Below are positions 21,098-31,769 of a stretch of 64,000 bases of DNA, piece after piece. Source of the DNA: Muscardinus avellanarius (taxonomy: Eukaryota; Chordata; Mammalia; Rodentia; Gliridae). The stretch is from positions 72,704,635-72,768,634 of the forward strand of contig OY726569.1 of NCBI GenBank assembly GCA_963383645.1. Direction: 5' to 3'. A program made the position numbers and the translations under genes. Numbering within the stretch: the first letter of the stretch is position 1; every line of letters begins with the position of its first letter. The notes under the pieces are model-generated. The model worked only from the letters and a program-made list of their open reading frames with translations, did not search any database and was not told the origin of the DNA.

Positions 21098-21293
21098 GCT
21101 GGGCTTGGTGGCGCTCCTTGTAATCCCCGCGCTTGGGAGGCAGAGACAGGAGGATCGCGCAGGTTCGAAGCCAGCCGCGCGCGCTGGCTTAGGAGACCCT
21201 GTTTCCAAATAAAAATGTAAAAATAGGTCTGGGAGTGTAGCCCGGAGGTAGAGGGCTTCCAGGAACCCCAGTACCACCAAAAAAAAAAAAAAA
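21098..21293 (+). mobile_element. Hairpin-subfamily SINE (copy 2, type member)
   Basis: Low-divergence copy. The left monomer has ggttcgaagccagc running into the inverted repeat aagccagc (21168-21175), loop cgcgcgc, gctggctt (21183-21190). In the right monomer the usual ctgggttcaatcccc is replaced by ggcttccaggaacccc, creating the palindrome TTCCAGGAA at 21257-21265. Ends in A15. Confidence 0.95.
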
Positions 21294-21587
21294 GCTTTTG
21301 GACTTTTTTGCTTTCTATCTTGTTTTTACCATTTTGATTATGATATGATTTACATAGTTTTCTTTGTTTATTCTGCTTTGTTGAACTGCCTTTACCTATT
21401 TTTGGATATTTCTCACCAAATATGATAAAGTTTTGGTCATTTGATCACATACTATCCTCTCCCTCACCCCATGTATGGTTCTCTATCTCTGTGCTAAACT
21501 ATTATTGCTCCATAAATCAGTGAATCTTTTTACTCTTGTTCTTTTTCTTTCTGTGTCTCAGTTTGGAGAATTTTTATTGTAATTTCT

Positions 21588-21697
21588 TTTTTTTAAGATT
21601 TAAAGGAGCTTATTAAAAAGATAGAAATATAGAAGACAGTTACAGCCCCGTGCCATTCAGGAGTGGCATGGAGGGGTGTTTCGAATGAATTCACCGC
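21588..21697 (-). pseudogene. Small retrocopy of an unidentified transcript end
   Basis: A 110-bp insertion bounded by the perfect 10-bp duplication tgtaatttct (21578-21587 and 21698-21707). It has a T8 run at its low-coordinate end, i.e. a poly(A) tail on the minus strand. An AATAAG hexamer lies about 18 bases upstream of the tail, a weak polyadenylation-signal variant. The sequence is not a SINE or L1 that I recognise. It fits a 5'-truncated, L1-mobilised copy of an mRNA 3' UTR or non-coding RNA. Confidence 0.65.
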
Positions 21698-21707
21698 TGT
21701 AATTTCT

Positions 21708-22890
21708 AATTCATCAATTTTCTTGTGTCCAATTTGTTGTTAATCCCATTATTAATATGGATAGGATATTGTGAATTTTATATTGTTGAAAGCAGAATTT
21801 TATTGCCCTTCTATAAAGAATGCTAAGCCTTGTTCTAGAAAGTAGCTTGAATTAATTGTGGATCATTTTAATCCTTTTGAAGCTTGTTAGAATATGTCTA
21901 CAGTTGTCTTTAACTTGAAAGCATTATAATTGTCAAAGAATGCTATCTGGAAGAACCAACAATATCATTGTTACCTGGGAACTTCAGAACTACTGAACTA
22001 AGGGTGATGCTTAGAAGTTAGTATTTTAATAATCCCTCCAAGGTCTTCTTACACACGCCAACTTTTAAGATCCCCTCCAGCAGAGCTAGTCTGGCTTTAC
22101 TGCTAGGATCTGACCTCTGTAGAGTCTCTGTGCCAAGCTCTTGGGAGTGAATGAGATCGCTCTACTTTAGTCGGTTAGAATGTCTTAAGTCTTGTATGAG
22201 TTCTATGTACCATTTCAGGTAACTATTGCTTGGCACAGCTTCGTTTTCACGCACAGTCTCAAGGGAACCCTGTGCAGAATCTCTGGCTCTCTGCATAACT
22301 CTTTCTCTTATCACTTGATCCTGAAGGCTCCATCCCTTTCCACCCTTTAACTTCTCGCCCTTACACAAGATCTCTGTACTCTGGGTGGGCTACCACTCTC
22401 TGTTTTGCATCTCAGAAAGTGCTTCCAGATAAACATCAGCGGGAATTTGGGGGCTTACATTATACATTTTCCTTCTCCTAGGGATCGCAGTCCTACATTG
22501 ACTTTTGTCCAGTGTGTGACAGTGATTCTTTTATATATTTGGCTGATCTTTTTATTGTTTATAGTAAAGGGTCAGGACTGGTCCCAGTCACTCTGATTCC
22601 ATGTGTTTACTTTTTACACTCCTGATATCACAAAGAAGCTAATTATATGAGAGAAATGAATATTGTATAAATTTCTTCACATTGTTTCTAACACTACAAG
22701 AGTGTTATGTGATACATATTGGACACTGTTAGGATAGGATTCAGATCTAAAGAGGATAGGACTTTTGCCTTCAAAGATCTCATAATCTACAAGAGCAGAC
22801 TGGTATATATGCTTGAAAATTCAAAGTCTATGATGGAGGCACAGTGAAGGCAATATGAAATCATATAAAGACCATGGTCTTTGAAATCAC
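21708..22890. other. Unique sequence of 1.2 kb
   Basis: No repeat, exon or RNA gene recognised. Confidence 0.4.
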
Positions 22891-22897
22891 ATAGGTC

Positions 22898-23092
22898 AGC
22901 CAGGTATGGTGGCACACACTTGTAATCCCCGTATCTGAGAGGCTAAGACGGGGGATGGCAGGTTCACAGCCAGCCTCTGCTACTTAGTGAGGCCCTCCAC
23001 AACTTTGTAAGACCCTGTTTCAAAATAAAGAATAAAACAATAGGGCTTGGGGTGTAGCTCAGAGGTGGAATGCCCCTGGGTTCAATTTCAGT

Positions 23093-23139
<47 letters not shown>
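22898..23139 (+). mobile_element. B1-ID SINE with (CA)n tail
   Basis: gccaggtatggtggcacaca through gcttggggtgtagctcagag, then gttctacacac merges into a pure CA array (23096-23138). Confidence 0.92.
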
Positions 23140-23140
<1 letters not shown>

Positions 23141-24290
23141 CTTAGTTTAAATCCCAACGTTGTGTCTTTATTGTGTTGTGTAGCTTTTCACAGACTTTGC
23201 TCCCCATTTTGTTATGGAGATAACACTGCTTCATAAAACCAATTAAAATGAAATCCTTTGATAAAGCACTCACATGTAACAGAATGGTGGTTATTCATTG
23301 GTGGTTTCTTTCCCCTTGCAGTAAACATAGGGTAGAGGAGCAGTCACTTTTATTACTGGGTAAGTTTTCAAGGAGGAAATGGCATTTAAATTGTGCCTTA
23401 AAGGTTGAATAGTACTTTGATATATTTTAAATGGGTTCCAAGGACATTCTACTTTTCAGAAATTAAAATGAGCTTGGGTTCATAGGTGGGAAAGCTGCAG
23501 ATCTACTTATGAAAGTTAGTGTAGTCCATAACTAAGAAAAGCAGTTTAGATCTTTAGAAACACCTTAGTAGTAGGAACATTAAAATGAAGAAAGAAAAAA
23601 TAAATAAAAAGGATCAAACAGGAAATCTAACCCTTAGTGAAAGTATACTTCCTTAGGCCATTCTTATTTAATGCCATGACTAATAAATTTAGGAAAGCCT
23701 GTGGAAAATTTCTGTGGGCTGATATTTTCTTACCCATGATTCAAGACTGCTTTCAATTGGTCTTCTAAGCTATTTATTTTATGAATATTAAAATCCAGAG
23801 CACATGCCCACGTTTCTAAGAGGTTGCCAAATTATTTTTGTTTGTTATCTCTTTCCTTGGATTGCTTGTTTTATTTTTTCTTGTTCTGATTTCTTAGGTT
23901 TTCTAAGTAAGTGATTGATAATGTGAGTGTCCTTCCTTAGGCTCTGAGGTGTTCACTTTTAGTGTAAATATTGTCAAAGACTTGGTAAAATACATAACTA
24001 ACATACCTTCTGCATTTCTTTTAGTAGGGATTTCTAATATTAAGTATTTCATTTCTTTGAGGTTAAAAACTGATCCTTTAAATATTGCATATACAATTAT
24101 TACAATTGTAATTACCAGTAGAATGCTTTACATACTGTTTTGTGCCTTGCTTTCTTTCCTTAATAATATTTCTTGAAAATCTTCTAGTATTTTTCTCTAA
24201 CATTCAAGGCTGCAATGATGTTAAAGTCACAAAATAGAATTCCTGGTTTTGTAAACTCCTGGGTTAGTATAATATTAACCTTTATGCTAA
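23140..24290. other. Unique AT-rich sequence
   Basis: No repeat or gene recognised over 1.1 kb. Confidence 0.4.
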
Positions 24291-24299
24291 TTCTGTTTT

Positions 24300-24830
24300 T
24301 AATTTTTAAAAGTTTAGGTATAGTTCACATGCAATAAAATTCATTATTATAAAGTATACATCTCAGTGATTTTTATTCCACTTCCCATTTTGTCCACATC
24401 TTTCTCAACCTTTGCTATTTCCCTCAAAGATATATATATATATATTTTTTCTAAATTGTAGCTGCTATTCTAACAAATACAAAGTGGTATTTTGTGGTTT
24501 TGATTTGAATTTTTCTACTGACTAATGACGTTGAGCAGATTCTCAGGGACTTATTTGATATTTGTGTATCTTCTCTGGAGAAATGTCTGTTCAGGTCCTC
24601 TAGCCTTCGCTGAGGGAGTTCTTTCCGCGTTGCCCAGCTTGGCCTCAAAATCCTGGGCTCACATGATCCTCCTGCCCGTCAGTCTTCCAAGTAGCTTGGA
24701 GTATTGCTTTTAATTGGGTAATCTGTCTTTTTATTATTGAGTTGTAAGAGTTCTTTAAAGACACACTTATGATATATATGTTACTGAATGACAACTCTAT
24801 CTCCATATATAGTGTTCTTTTAAGTTAATG
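24300..24830 (-). mobile_element. Old L1 ORF2-region fragment with SINE relic inside
   Basis: gtagctgctattctaacaaa, gtggttttgatttgaatttt, and later ctttttattattgagttgta match the reverse of the L1 ORF2/3' region. Between 24620 and 24705 the words ttgcccagcttggcctcaaa and gatcctcctgcccgtcagtc are a reverse B1/Alu-like monomer inserted in it. Confidence 0.75.
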
Positions 24831-25485
24831 AAAGAACAAAATGTTAACTCCTAATGCAAAAATGCCCAAATAAAATGTAAAATTTTACAGAAGTACAAGT
24901 GATTAATAGCAAAAAGAAAAAGCAAACCACATTAATGAAAAAGGCCCTGCAAATAGTTTACTGCTGTCAGGGCAAAGTCTAGGCCCATCTGACTAGTTCT
25001 CTCTTACTTTGACTCCCCTTTGAAAACCTACCACTTTTACCTTTAAGTGGTACATTTTGTTTGTTGTTTTTTTTAAATGGGTTTCCTTAAATGAGAGCCA
25101 TCTCCCTGGTTGTGTGATCATGATTTCTTAAATTATAGTGGAGTTTGTATATTTTATCTAGAGCAGAAATCTGAGTTACTCTCATCTCATTTTCTATCTT
25201 GCTTATGAATTTTACTGATACTAGGGCTATAACAAAGAACTGACCACAATCCTTGCCATGGTCTGGTTCCCAGTGGAAGCTCTGTAGTACATGTAGAAAG
25301 AATGGTGTACAAATTAAAACAATGAGCTTAGGGGCCACACTTGATGGATCCAAATATTTGTTCTATAGTTTACTGGTTTATCATTTAATTTCTCAGTATC
25401 TTTTTTCCCTGCTCAGGCATTACCTCCATAAAGACAACCTTTTTTTTACTTTACACAATACTACTGACATTATACAATATATTTG
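24831..25485. other. Unique sequence
   Basis: No repeat or exon recognised. Overlapping ORFs at 25087-25353 (minus) and 25253-25558 (plus) lack domains. Confidence 0.4.
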
Positions 25486-25489
25486 TTTT

Positions 25490-26275
25490 CCTCTTTTATT
25501 AGTACATTGCCGTTACACATTCCTGAGGCTCCACGTGTTAGAAACATACATGCACTGAGCTCTTCGTGACCTCCCTCACACCCCACCCTGCTCCCCCTTT
25601 CTACCTCCTCACACGAATTAATGTGATTAGTAGTGATACTTTCTTCACATTTGCCACTGTAGTATTTGAACTGTTTTTTCTAAAGTCTCCCCTCCTCTGC
25701 TCTCGAACTCTCTTCTAACCTGCTTCAGCTACTCCACACGTCTCTCCCTGTGTTATTTAAAGTCCCTTATGTTTCCTGTTCGCTCTGTCTTCCACATATG
25801 AGAAAAAACATACCACCCTTGGCTTTCTGAAACTGACTAATCTCACTTAGCGTGATGTTCTCCAGTTCCATCCATTTTCCTGCAATTGACATTATTTTAC
25901 GGCTTAGTAAAATTTCTTTGTGTGTATATCTGTCACATTTTCTTTATCTACTCCTGTGTTGATGGACACCTGGGTTGGTTCCATAATTTGGCTTCATGAT
26001 TTGTGCCGCTATCGATGGGCACGCATGTGTTACTCTAGTATTCTGACTTTGGTTCTTTAAGAAAGATACCGAGGAGCGCTATAGCTGGGTCATATTGTGG
26101 TTCTTTTTGAGAAACCCCCAAACTGATGGTCATAATGGTTGTACTAATTTACAATTTCACTAATAGTGTATAAGAGTTCCTGTTTACCCACATTCCATAT
26201 CCTTGCCAACATTTGTTATTGTTTATATTCTTGATGATTGGCTTTCTAACTGGAGTTAGGCTTGTCGTTTGTCTT
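25490..26275 (-). mobile_element. Old L1 3' end
   Basis: Reverse of an L1 3' UTR and distal ORF2: actaatctcacttagcgtga, tccagttccatccattttcc, tgttgatggacacctgggtt and ccatatccttgccaacattt parallel the younger L1 at 8.0-9.4 kb but with many differences. Frames are broken. Confidence 0.85.
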
Positions 26276-26312
26276 TCCCACTAGAATATACTTTATTTTG
26301 TTCACTTTTTTT

Positions 26313-26371
26313 TTTTTTTTTTTTGGTACTGGGGAGCTACACCCCCAGCCCTATTTTTTATTCTTTCTTTC

Positions 26372-26403
<32 letters not shown>

Positions 26404-26543
26404 GGTTAACAAATGTTTATTTTGAAACAAGGTCTAAGTTGTGGAGGCCTCACTAAGTGGCTGAGTCTGGCCGCGAACCTGCGATCCTCCTGTCTTAGCC
26501 TCTCAAATGCTGGGATTACAAGCATGCACCACCACGCCCAGCT
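26313..26543 (-). mobile_element. B1-ID SINE with internal ID deletion, perfect TSD
   Basis: The duplication ttttgttcactttttttt flanks it (about 26296-26313 and 26544-26561). The ID monomer is shortened to ggtactggggagctacaccc, missing about 30 bases. A (TTTC)/(TTTTC) stretch has expanded in the linker (26364-26403). Confidence 0.92.
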
Positions 26544-26654
26544 TTTTGTTCACTTTTTTTTTATCTCCAGGTTCCTACAAGGCACATTTGACCTCATTAA
26601 TTGAATAAATGAATAAATCCATTGTATATATGGATGAATAAATAAATAAGATTT

Positions 26655-26930
26655 GCATTATAGGATACCTGTGAAAATGAAGTAAAAATTCAACTGTTTC
26701 ACTTCCTCAGTGATTGATATAAGAAGATACTTAATAAATGCTAGCCACCTGATGTTGTTACTCAGAATTTCCAGTTCTTACACCCAATTTGTTGACTTAA
26801 ATTTTATTACTACTTTATATCTGAGAAATTGAGACTCAAGATTTGTTCCAGATTTAGTTAGTTCTGCATGAAAGGGCTACTCTGGGATTCAAACATTAAT
26901 TTGCCTTGTTCTTTAACCTCAACTCTTTTA
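26655..26930 (+). repeat. MIR-like fragments (two)
   Basis: cacttcctcagtgattgata with ttaataaatgctagccacct (26690-26760) and ttatatctgagaaattgaga with ctgggattcaaac (26815-26900) resemble MIR core and 3' sequence. They are heavily decayed. Confidence 0.55.
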
Positions 26931-27475
26931 TTCTACTGTTTTCTCAAAGACACCAAAGGTAGCTTCATTGGAAAAGGCAGCCTGCATGTGAAGTGTCTTG
27001 GAAGACGAGTGGGAATTTATGTAGGACACAGTGAGGGGAGAGGAGGAAGGGAGATCAAGCAGGGAGAATGCCACGAGCAGTGGCATGGATCACGATCGTG
27101 CAGGTGCTTTCGTGGGGAAAGATTTGTTCTGGCGACCATGCTATACACATGAGCTGTCCAAAATGGTAGACTTGTGGCCATTTATATTTAAGTTAATCAA
27201 GATTAAAGTACAAATTTTATTCTTCAGATGTACTAGCTGCATTCTGCATCCTGCATCCTAGGTATTCAGTAACTGCAGGAAGGTAGTGGCTGCCATATTG
27301 GATACTAGATATGGAACACACTAATCATTGTAGAAAGGTCTATTGGACAGAACTGGGATAGACAGTTAACACGAGATTAGAAAAGAAGGCTAGCAAATCA
27401 TTACACACAAGTCATTCATTGAAGAGAATAGTTAAAGGAAAAAAAGAAGTTCAAACTCCAGGTGCTTTTAAAAAT
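26931..27475. other. Unique sequence
   Basis: No repeat or gene recognised. Confidence 0.4.
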
Positions 27476-27485
27476 GGATGAAAGA

Positions 27486-27697
27486 GCCGGGTGTGGTAGC
27501 CCACACTTGTAATCTCAGTATTTGGGAGGCTGAGGCAGGAGGATCGCAGGTTTGTGGCCAGCCTCAGCTACTTAGTGAGGCCTCTGCAACTTAGTGAGAT
27601 CCTGTTTCAAAATAAATAATTTAAAAAATGACTGGAGGTATAGCTCGGAGGTAGAATGCCCCTGGGTTCAGTCCCCAGTACCACCACCAAAAAAAAG
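27486..27697 (+). mobile_element. B1-ID SINE, TSD ggatgaaag
   Basis: gccgggtgtggtagcccaca to ccccagtaccaccacc with a short A-tail. ggatgaaag occurs at about 27476-27484 and 27702-27710. Confidence 0.93.
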
Positions 27698-27710
27698 CGA
27701 GGGATGAAAG

Positions 27711-28069
27711 GTAGTTATTTGAATTCTAAAAGGATCAAATTTTTAAAAATTTAAAAGGTTGGCTAGGCTTTTGATTTTGTTCACAGATGATGTAAATTTT
27801 AGTTTAATTGGCTTGAATAGGAATACAAAATAATAACTTAAGGATTCTTAGGAAAGCATTCTATCAGTATAGACTAAACATCACCTAATGTCCCCTTTCC
27901 CTCTGCCCATTAGCCTGGCATGTCAGAATGAATGGAGTCATACACTTCAGACAGCCAATATCTGATCTCGTCTCTGAACCAGTTAATCACCCATTATGTA
28001 AAGAAATGGCATTAACTGATATGGGCCTATAATCATCATTTAAAATTATGCAGACATTTATATAATCTC
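27711..28069. other. Unique sequence
   Basis: No repeat or gene recognised. Confidence 0.4.
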
Positions 28070-28074
28070 CCAGT

Positions 28075-28285
28075 TTATTAAATTGTCCCTCTTACTTTAT
28101 TCAAACCTCACAGAAGTCTTCATAATATCCTCTAAGATTGGCTTAAGGCCCTTATATTACAGAAATGAGTACAGACTGATTTGTCCAGTATCTTACAATC
28201 TAGAGGTGGCAGAGCCAGTTTGCAGGCTCAGGTTTTCTGTCTCAGCAAGTCAAGTGCTCCTCAAGTCTACTTTACAGTAAGCCTG
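28075..28285 (+). repeat. MIR-like element
   Basis: attcaaacctcacagaagtc, attacagaaatgagtacaga, ttgtccagtatcttacaatc, gaggtggcagagccagtttg follow the order of the MIR consensus with many substitutions. Confidence 0.65.
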
Positions 28286-28474
28286 CATCTCATTTACAAG
28301 GATAAAAGTAACATAAAACTCTTATGACCTCAGGTGTGCTTAGAACAGGGAGCCCAAAGAATGGCTCCTCTGTTTATAGCATACCCAACAGGAAGCTGGG
28401 GCCACTGTGACAAGGGGCACAGCCCTCGTGGTCTTTCAGTGAGCAAACGCCCCGCACGTGTTCCCTCTGGGGTG

Positions 28475-28618
28475 ATCCATAGGGTAGGAGAGGGAGCAGA
28501 GGAGATGGAATATACTGGAGAGTGGAATTGATCGAGTTATATTTTTCTGTATGTGCAGATGTGATACAATAAAACCCACCATTCTGTATAATTGAGATGT
28601 ACCAGTAAAAAAGAAAAG
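28475..28618 (+). mobile_element. L1 3' terminal fragment (probable)
   Basis: gatggaatatactggagagt, gatacaataaaacccaccat, gagatgtaccagtaaaaaag have the wording of a rodent-type L1 3' UTR end with an A-rich tail. No coding part is left. Confidence 0.55.
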
Positions 28619-28683
28619 GAAAATTTAGACTGAGAAAACAAAACAAAGCAAAAAACCTCTTATGACCAAGATAAAAAGAGCTA

Positions 28684-28840
28684 GCTAGGCATGGTGGCGC
28701 ACACTTGTAATCCTAGGACTTGGAAGGCTGAGACAGGAGGATTGCAGGTTTGAAGCCAGCCTCAGCAACTCAGTGAGGCTTATGTCAGCTTAGAAAGACC
28801 GTTTCCAAATTTAAAAAAAGAAAACAGGGCTGAGGGTGTA

Positions 28841-28880
<40 letters not shown>
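28684..28880 (+). mobile_element. B1-ID SINE, ID monomer replaced by (CA)n
   Basis: The left monomer is complete (tagctaggcatggtggcgca). The ID part stops after gctgagggtgta and continues as tcacacac, a CA array at 28842-28880. The rest of the ID monomer was lost or never copied. Confidence 0.9.
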
Positions 28881-28882
<2 letters not shown>

Positions 28883-29202
28883 CTGAGATTAAAGGTAGGA
28901 AGGGAGATCTCAGAGAAGTTATGGTTTTGGCAGCAAAGGGTTGATCCTCAAAGTCATGGGAAGTCTTCATAATTTTGAGAGGAGTAAGAGATATAGTCAT
29001 GATAAAGGAAGTCTGCTGAGACTTTGGTAACTAGATTTTCTTGGATGAGTGATTATGTTTGCTGTGGGGAATCCGATGAAGTATTGAAGGTTAAAAATGA
29101 CCTGTGCTTGGACTTCATTAGTACAAAGAGATTTAAGAAAGTTGGATTAAGATACATTTTGGAGAAAGAATACACATGATTTGGCAAAAAGTTCCTTTAT
29201 TC
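28881..29202. other. Unique sequence
   Basis: No repeat or gene recognised. Confidence 0.4.
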
Positions 29203-29204
29203 TT

Positions 29205-29386
29205 TGTGTGTGTGTATGTGTTACTGAGGATTGAACCTATACCCCCAGCCCTATTTTACTTTTTGTTTTGAAACAAGGTCTTGGTAAATTGTTGAGGACA
29301 TTACTAAGTTGCTGAGACTGGCACTGAGCCTGTGATTCTCCTGTTCCAGCCTCCCAAGTGCTGGGATTACAGGCATGTGCCACCAT
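29205..29386 (-). mobile_element. B1-ID SINE, old, short ID part
   Basis: tgttactgaggattgaacct joins directly to atacccccagccctatttta, so part of the ID monomer is deleted. The B1 monomer retains both internal copies. Confidence 0.82.
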
Positions 29387-29565
29387 TTTTCTAACAACGA
29401 ATCAGGCTTAAAATCTTGTTTTTCCTAGTTCTACCCATTATTAATTGAGACACCCTCTGGACCAAATTAACATTTTGTTTATACCTATATTATAATACTT
29501 GTTATAGTCAAGCAGCATTATTTTTACAAACATTATTATTTGCCTGTCTTTATTAAATTTTGAGC

Positions 29566-29762
29566 ACTTTTTTTTTTTTTTTGGCGGTACTGGGGTTCCT
29601 GGAAGCCCTTCTACCTCTGGGTTACACTCCCAGACCTATTTTACACTTTTTTATTTGGAAACAGGGTCTCTGAAGCCAGCGCGCCTGGCTTCGAACCTGT
29701 GCAATCCTCCTGTCTCCGCCTCCCAAGCGCAGGGATTACAAGCGTGCGCCACCACGCCCGGC
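29566..29762 (-). mobile_element. Hairpin-subfamily SINE (copy 3)
   Basis: The duplication aattttgagc flanks it (29556-29565, 29763-29772). It has ggggttcctggaagccc (palindrome TTCCTGGAA at 29596-29604) and the inverted repeat gaagccag...ctggcttc (29672-29692). B1 end cgccaccacgcccggc is near-intact. Confidence 0.95.
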
Positions 29763-29772
29763 AATTTTGAGC

Positions 29773-30578
29773 CCTTTTGAGAGCTGATTTATCTTCATTC
29801 TTTTCTAGTCTGCATAGTCTTCATAAGTCTTTGGACTGAACTAATCTCTTCAGCCATTCCCTCTACCTTATTTTCATGTGTAATAAATTACCAGTTTATG
29901 ACTGCTTATTATTTCTAGGCTTCCTAAGTCTCTTCATTTGTGTCTATGCCCATTTCTGCCTACCCCACCACACAAGGGCCTGCCATTTGTTTTGTGAATA
30001 ATTGACCAACATCTTAATGTTGGGGTTTTGTTTGGTTTTTATCTAGTCTTAGCCCACCTGAAACATCTAGCTTAATGCTTCTTCAAATACTGCTGCCGAG
30101 ACCTTACTCTTTGTTCAGTGGCTTGTCATAGTCCACTGGATTAAGTGGCAATCAGAGTTCTTTATATCCAGTCGGAACCTACCTTTCCATAGCGGTAAGA
30201 GGTGAGTAGTTTCCATAAGACTTGCTTACAGGTGTGGTGAGGGTCTGCTATGGCATTAAAAAGATTTTTAAAACATAGAGAAAAATAAGAAATGATGAGG
30301 AAATAATGCAGATTAATATATAATCAACTACACGACACTGTGCTTTCATCTACAAGTTCAGTAGAAGTAGAGAGAAACAGCTCATGGAAATTCTGGGTCC
30401 TCAGATGGGACTTCATCCAAGGAACTGGGAATTGTTTGGGTCCTATATCATTAATTAACTTTATTCAGGCAGTGTCTTTTCCTGTTTTACTATGTAAAAA
30501 TTGAGTTTCTAGAGTAGTGGGTTCTATTTTGTAAATATGAAAATATTTCTTATATGAGAAGAATTCAGATTTGCTTAT
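29773..30578. other. Unique sequence
   Basis: No repeat or gene recognised. Confidence 0.4.
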
Positions 30579-30590
30579 TTAAATGTCATT

Positions 30591-30801
30591 TTTGTTTGTT
30601 TGTTTGTTTGTTTTGGGGGGGGTGGTACTGGGATTCCTGGAAGCCCTTCTACCTCCAGGCTACACTCCCAGACCTATTTTTACATTTTTATTTGGAAACA
30701 GGGTCTCCTAAGCCAGCGCGCGGCTGGCTTCGCACCTGTGCAATCCTCCTGTCTCTGCCTCCCAAGCGCGGGGATTACAAGTGTGCGCCACCACGTCCGG
30801 C
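30591..30801 (-). mobile_element. Hairpin-subfamily SINE (copy 4)
   Basis: The perfect 12-bp duplication ttaaatgtcatt (30579-30590, 30802-30813) bounds the insertion. Tail (TTTG)n. Contains TTCCTGGAA (30634-30642) and aagccagc, loop gcgcg, gctggctt (30710-30730). Confidence 0.96.
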
Positions 30802-30830
30802 TTAAATGTCATTATTTTGAATGTTATTGG

Positions 30831-31039
30831 TAGCTGGGCATGGTGGGACACACCTATAGTCTCAGTAGTTGGGAAGCTGAGAGAGGAGGATTCCAGGTTT
30901 GAGACCAGCCTCAGCAACTTAGTGAGACCCTCTTTCAAATAAATAAATAAATGAATAAATAAAATTGGCTGGGAGTGTAGCTCAGTGATAGAATGCCTGT
31001 GAGTTCAATCCCTACCCCTCCACACACAGCCAACGTGTA
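30831..31039 (+). mobile_element. B1-ID SINE, perfect TSD aatgttattgg
   Basis: tagctgggcatggtgggaca to ccctacccctccacacac. aatgttattgg occurs at 30820-30830 and 31040-31050. The linker is (AAAT)n. Only one copy of the internal left-monomer segment is present. Confidence 0.93.
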
Positions 31040-31050
31040 AATGTTATTGG

Positions 31051-31530
31051 GTCCTTTCCGAGTCCTTTGAAATGTACATACACTTGAGCTGTGTGTTCTG
31101 GGCAGCTTCTACTGTCAATACTTAGTCTGAGGTCAGCTGGAATAATTTGAGGAGAAATAGACTTTGGTGGGTATTACAGTACTTGAGTATCATAAAATTT
31201 AGGTTTCACACAGAATGTGGCTTAATTTAAGCCTAACATAATAGTTTATTACTTATGTAATAATATGGGTTCAAAAGGTGCTATTTTTATGTGATAGTTA
31301 TCTCAGTATGTTTAGCTGCTATATTGTGTCCTTAATACTTCAGATAATCTTTTAGATCACAGAAAAATAGGGAATCATAAAAACAGTAAAAAAAAATCTA
31401 TCATATGTGTGGAAATAATACTTAAAATTTTCTAGGGATTTCTGTAGATGGAGGAAGTAAATTGGCTAGCTGTGAATATTTAGTGATTGGGCATTGGTTA
31501 CTTTTCTGATGACATTTTAATTAATTAATC
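31051..31530. other. Unique sequence
   Basis: No repeat or gene recognised. Confidence 0.4.
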
Positions 31531-31548
31531 TTCAGGGCATCCTGTCAG

Positions 31549-31553
31549 TCTGT

Positions 31554-31602
<49 letters not shown>

Positions 31603-31762
31603 AGGATTGAATCCAGGGGCATTCTACCTCCAGATTACCCCAATCCTATCTGTTTTTTACTTTGAAACCGGGTCTTCCTAAATTGCTGAGGCTCAGATGT
31701 GATCCTCCTTTCCCAGCCTCCCAAGTACAGGAATTACAAGCATGTGCCACCATGCTCAATAG
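31549..31762 (-). mobile_element. B1-ID SINE with (TC)n tail
   Basis: actgaggattgaatccaggg, a short B1 monomer, end gtgccaccatgctcaat. agggca flanks both sides and may be the duplication. The (TC)n array at 31557-31598 is its tail. Confidence 0.85.
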
Positions 31763-31769
31763 GGCAACT

